Shown here piece by piece: positions 63,624 to 64,000 of a stretch of DNA of 64,000 nucleotides. Each line of letters begins with the position of its first letter. Position 1 is the first letter of the stretch. Source of the stretch: Lachnospiraceae bacterium (GTDB taxonomy: Bacteria > Bacillota > Clostridia > Lachnospirales > Lachnospiraceae); contig JAFQOE010000058.1 of assembly GCA_017395635.1 (NCBI GenBank), forward strand, positions 156,202-220,201, given 5' to 3'. Under the pieces are notes generated by a model. That model was not told where the DNA came from. It saw only the letters and a program-made list of their open reading frames with translations, and ran no database searches. Made by a program: the position numbers and the translations under genes.

Positions 63624-64000
63624 ATGCAAAAAGTTACGGAACAGGTTTTTTATGTGGGAGTAAATGATAAGACATTGGATTTGTTTGAAGGACAGTATGA
63701 GATTCCAAATGGTGTTTCTTATAATTCCTACATCATAATGGATGAGAAAATTGCCATTATGGATATGGTGGACAAAAGAGCAGCAAAAGATTGGTTTGAG
63801 AACGTGCAGGAAGTGTTGGGGGAGAAACAACCGGACTACCTGATTATTTCACATTTAGAACCGGATCATTCAGCGAACTTGTCAGAGGTATTGGAGCGTT
63901 ATCCGAATATTCAGATTGTTTCTAATGAGAAATTATTTGCCATGTTACCGCAGTTTTTTGATGTGGACATCACAGCGCGAAAGGTGGCTGTGAAAGAAGG
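63624..64000 (+). CDS. FprA/flavodiiron-type flavoprotein (3' truncated by window edge)
   Basis: 125 residues run to the right edge. The N-terminal MBL-like diiron domain is clear: FYVGVNDKTLDLFEGQY, SYIIMDEKIAIMDMVD and the iron ligands in SHLEPDHSANL. Flavodiiron proteins reduce oxygen or nitric oxide in anaerobes, using electrons from rubredoxin or a fused domain; the flavodoxin part lies beyond the window. AAGGTGGATAAGGT precedes the ATG at 63624. Confidence 0.93.
   Translation, partial: MQKVTEQVFYVGVNDKTLDLFEGQYEIPNGVSYNSYIIMDEKIAIMDMVDKRAAKDWFENVQEVLGEKQPDYLIISHLEPDHSANLSEVLERYPNIQIVSNEKLFAMLPQFFDVDITARKVAVKE

Overview
The window is AT-rich DNA from a Gram-positive, low-GC anaerobe, most likely a member of the Lachnospiraceae (Clostridia). 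The main reasons are the six-cysteine SCIFF peptide with its radical SAM maturase (scfA-scfB), the clostridial gene order secDF-recJ-relA-MBL hydrolase-hemZ-(HD)-hisS-aspS, a T-box in front of valS, an oxygen-independent hemZ, and a flavodiiron protein. I see no tRNA, rRNA or CRISPR array.

Layout. 1-5.1 kb: two response regulator/histidine kinase pairs separated by a Uma2-family gene. 5.2-9.7 kb: an LtaS-like sulfatase-fold membrane enzyme, a cysteine-rich membrane protein and a MATE transporter. 9.8-11.2 kb: an XRE regulator plus HipA-like kinase pair. 11.3-17.4 kb: an operon of a membrane-anchored protein, a large solute-binding-like lipoprotein, two FtsX/MacB-type permeases and an ABC ATPase. 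17.4-20.7 kb: T-box-controlled valS. 20.7-23.1 kb: a hypothetical gene, a candidate structured RNA and a reverse transcriptase. 23.2-31.9 kb: an SSS symporter, an ACT protein with a phenylacetate-CoA ligase, DUF368, CorA, an ECF sigma factor with a DUF4179 protein, and a cyclophilin. 32.3-40.3 kb: a phosphosignalling locus of FHA protein with a 42-bp tandem repeat, PP2C phosphatase, transmembrane Ser/Thr kinase, small membrane protein and a wall-spanning Ig-like surface protein. 40.3-57.2 kb: a HAD phosphatase, the SCIFF locus and the conserved secDF-to-aspS block, interrupted between hisS and aspS by a three-gene DUF3791/DUF3990 module that looks like a toxin-antitoxin. 57.2-62.8 kb: a five-gene biosynthetic operon (glycosyltransferase, OleD-like SDR, MBL hydrolase, PaaK-like ligase, KAS III) bounded by two near-identical 35-bp hairpins. 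62.9-64 kb: a Nudix hydrolase and the start of a flavodiiron protein.

Intergenic structure is unusually rich. A family of about 190-205-bp imperfect palindromes with a shared core occurs upstream of valS (17.8 kb), the reverse transcriptase (21.6 kb) and hisS (52.8 kb), with partial copies at 37.4 and 57.4 kb. The 21.6 kb copy is flanked by a 13-bp direct repeat that looks like a target-site duplication. It separates the reverse transcriptase from a well-folded ~170-nt inverted-repeat RNA candidate. A second kind of large palindrome (316 bp) follows corA. A small GTAAC...GTTAC hairpin family sits just after several stop codons.

The most promising undescribed candidates are (i) the reverse transcriptase with its upstream structured RNA, (ii) the Ole-like biosynthetic cassette, (iii) the palindromic element family, and (iv) the DUF3791-DUF3990 module. 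All functional statements come from reading the sequence by eye; no database search was run.
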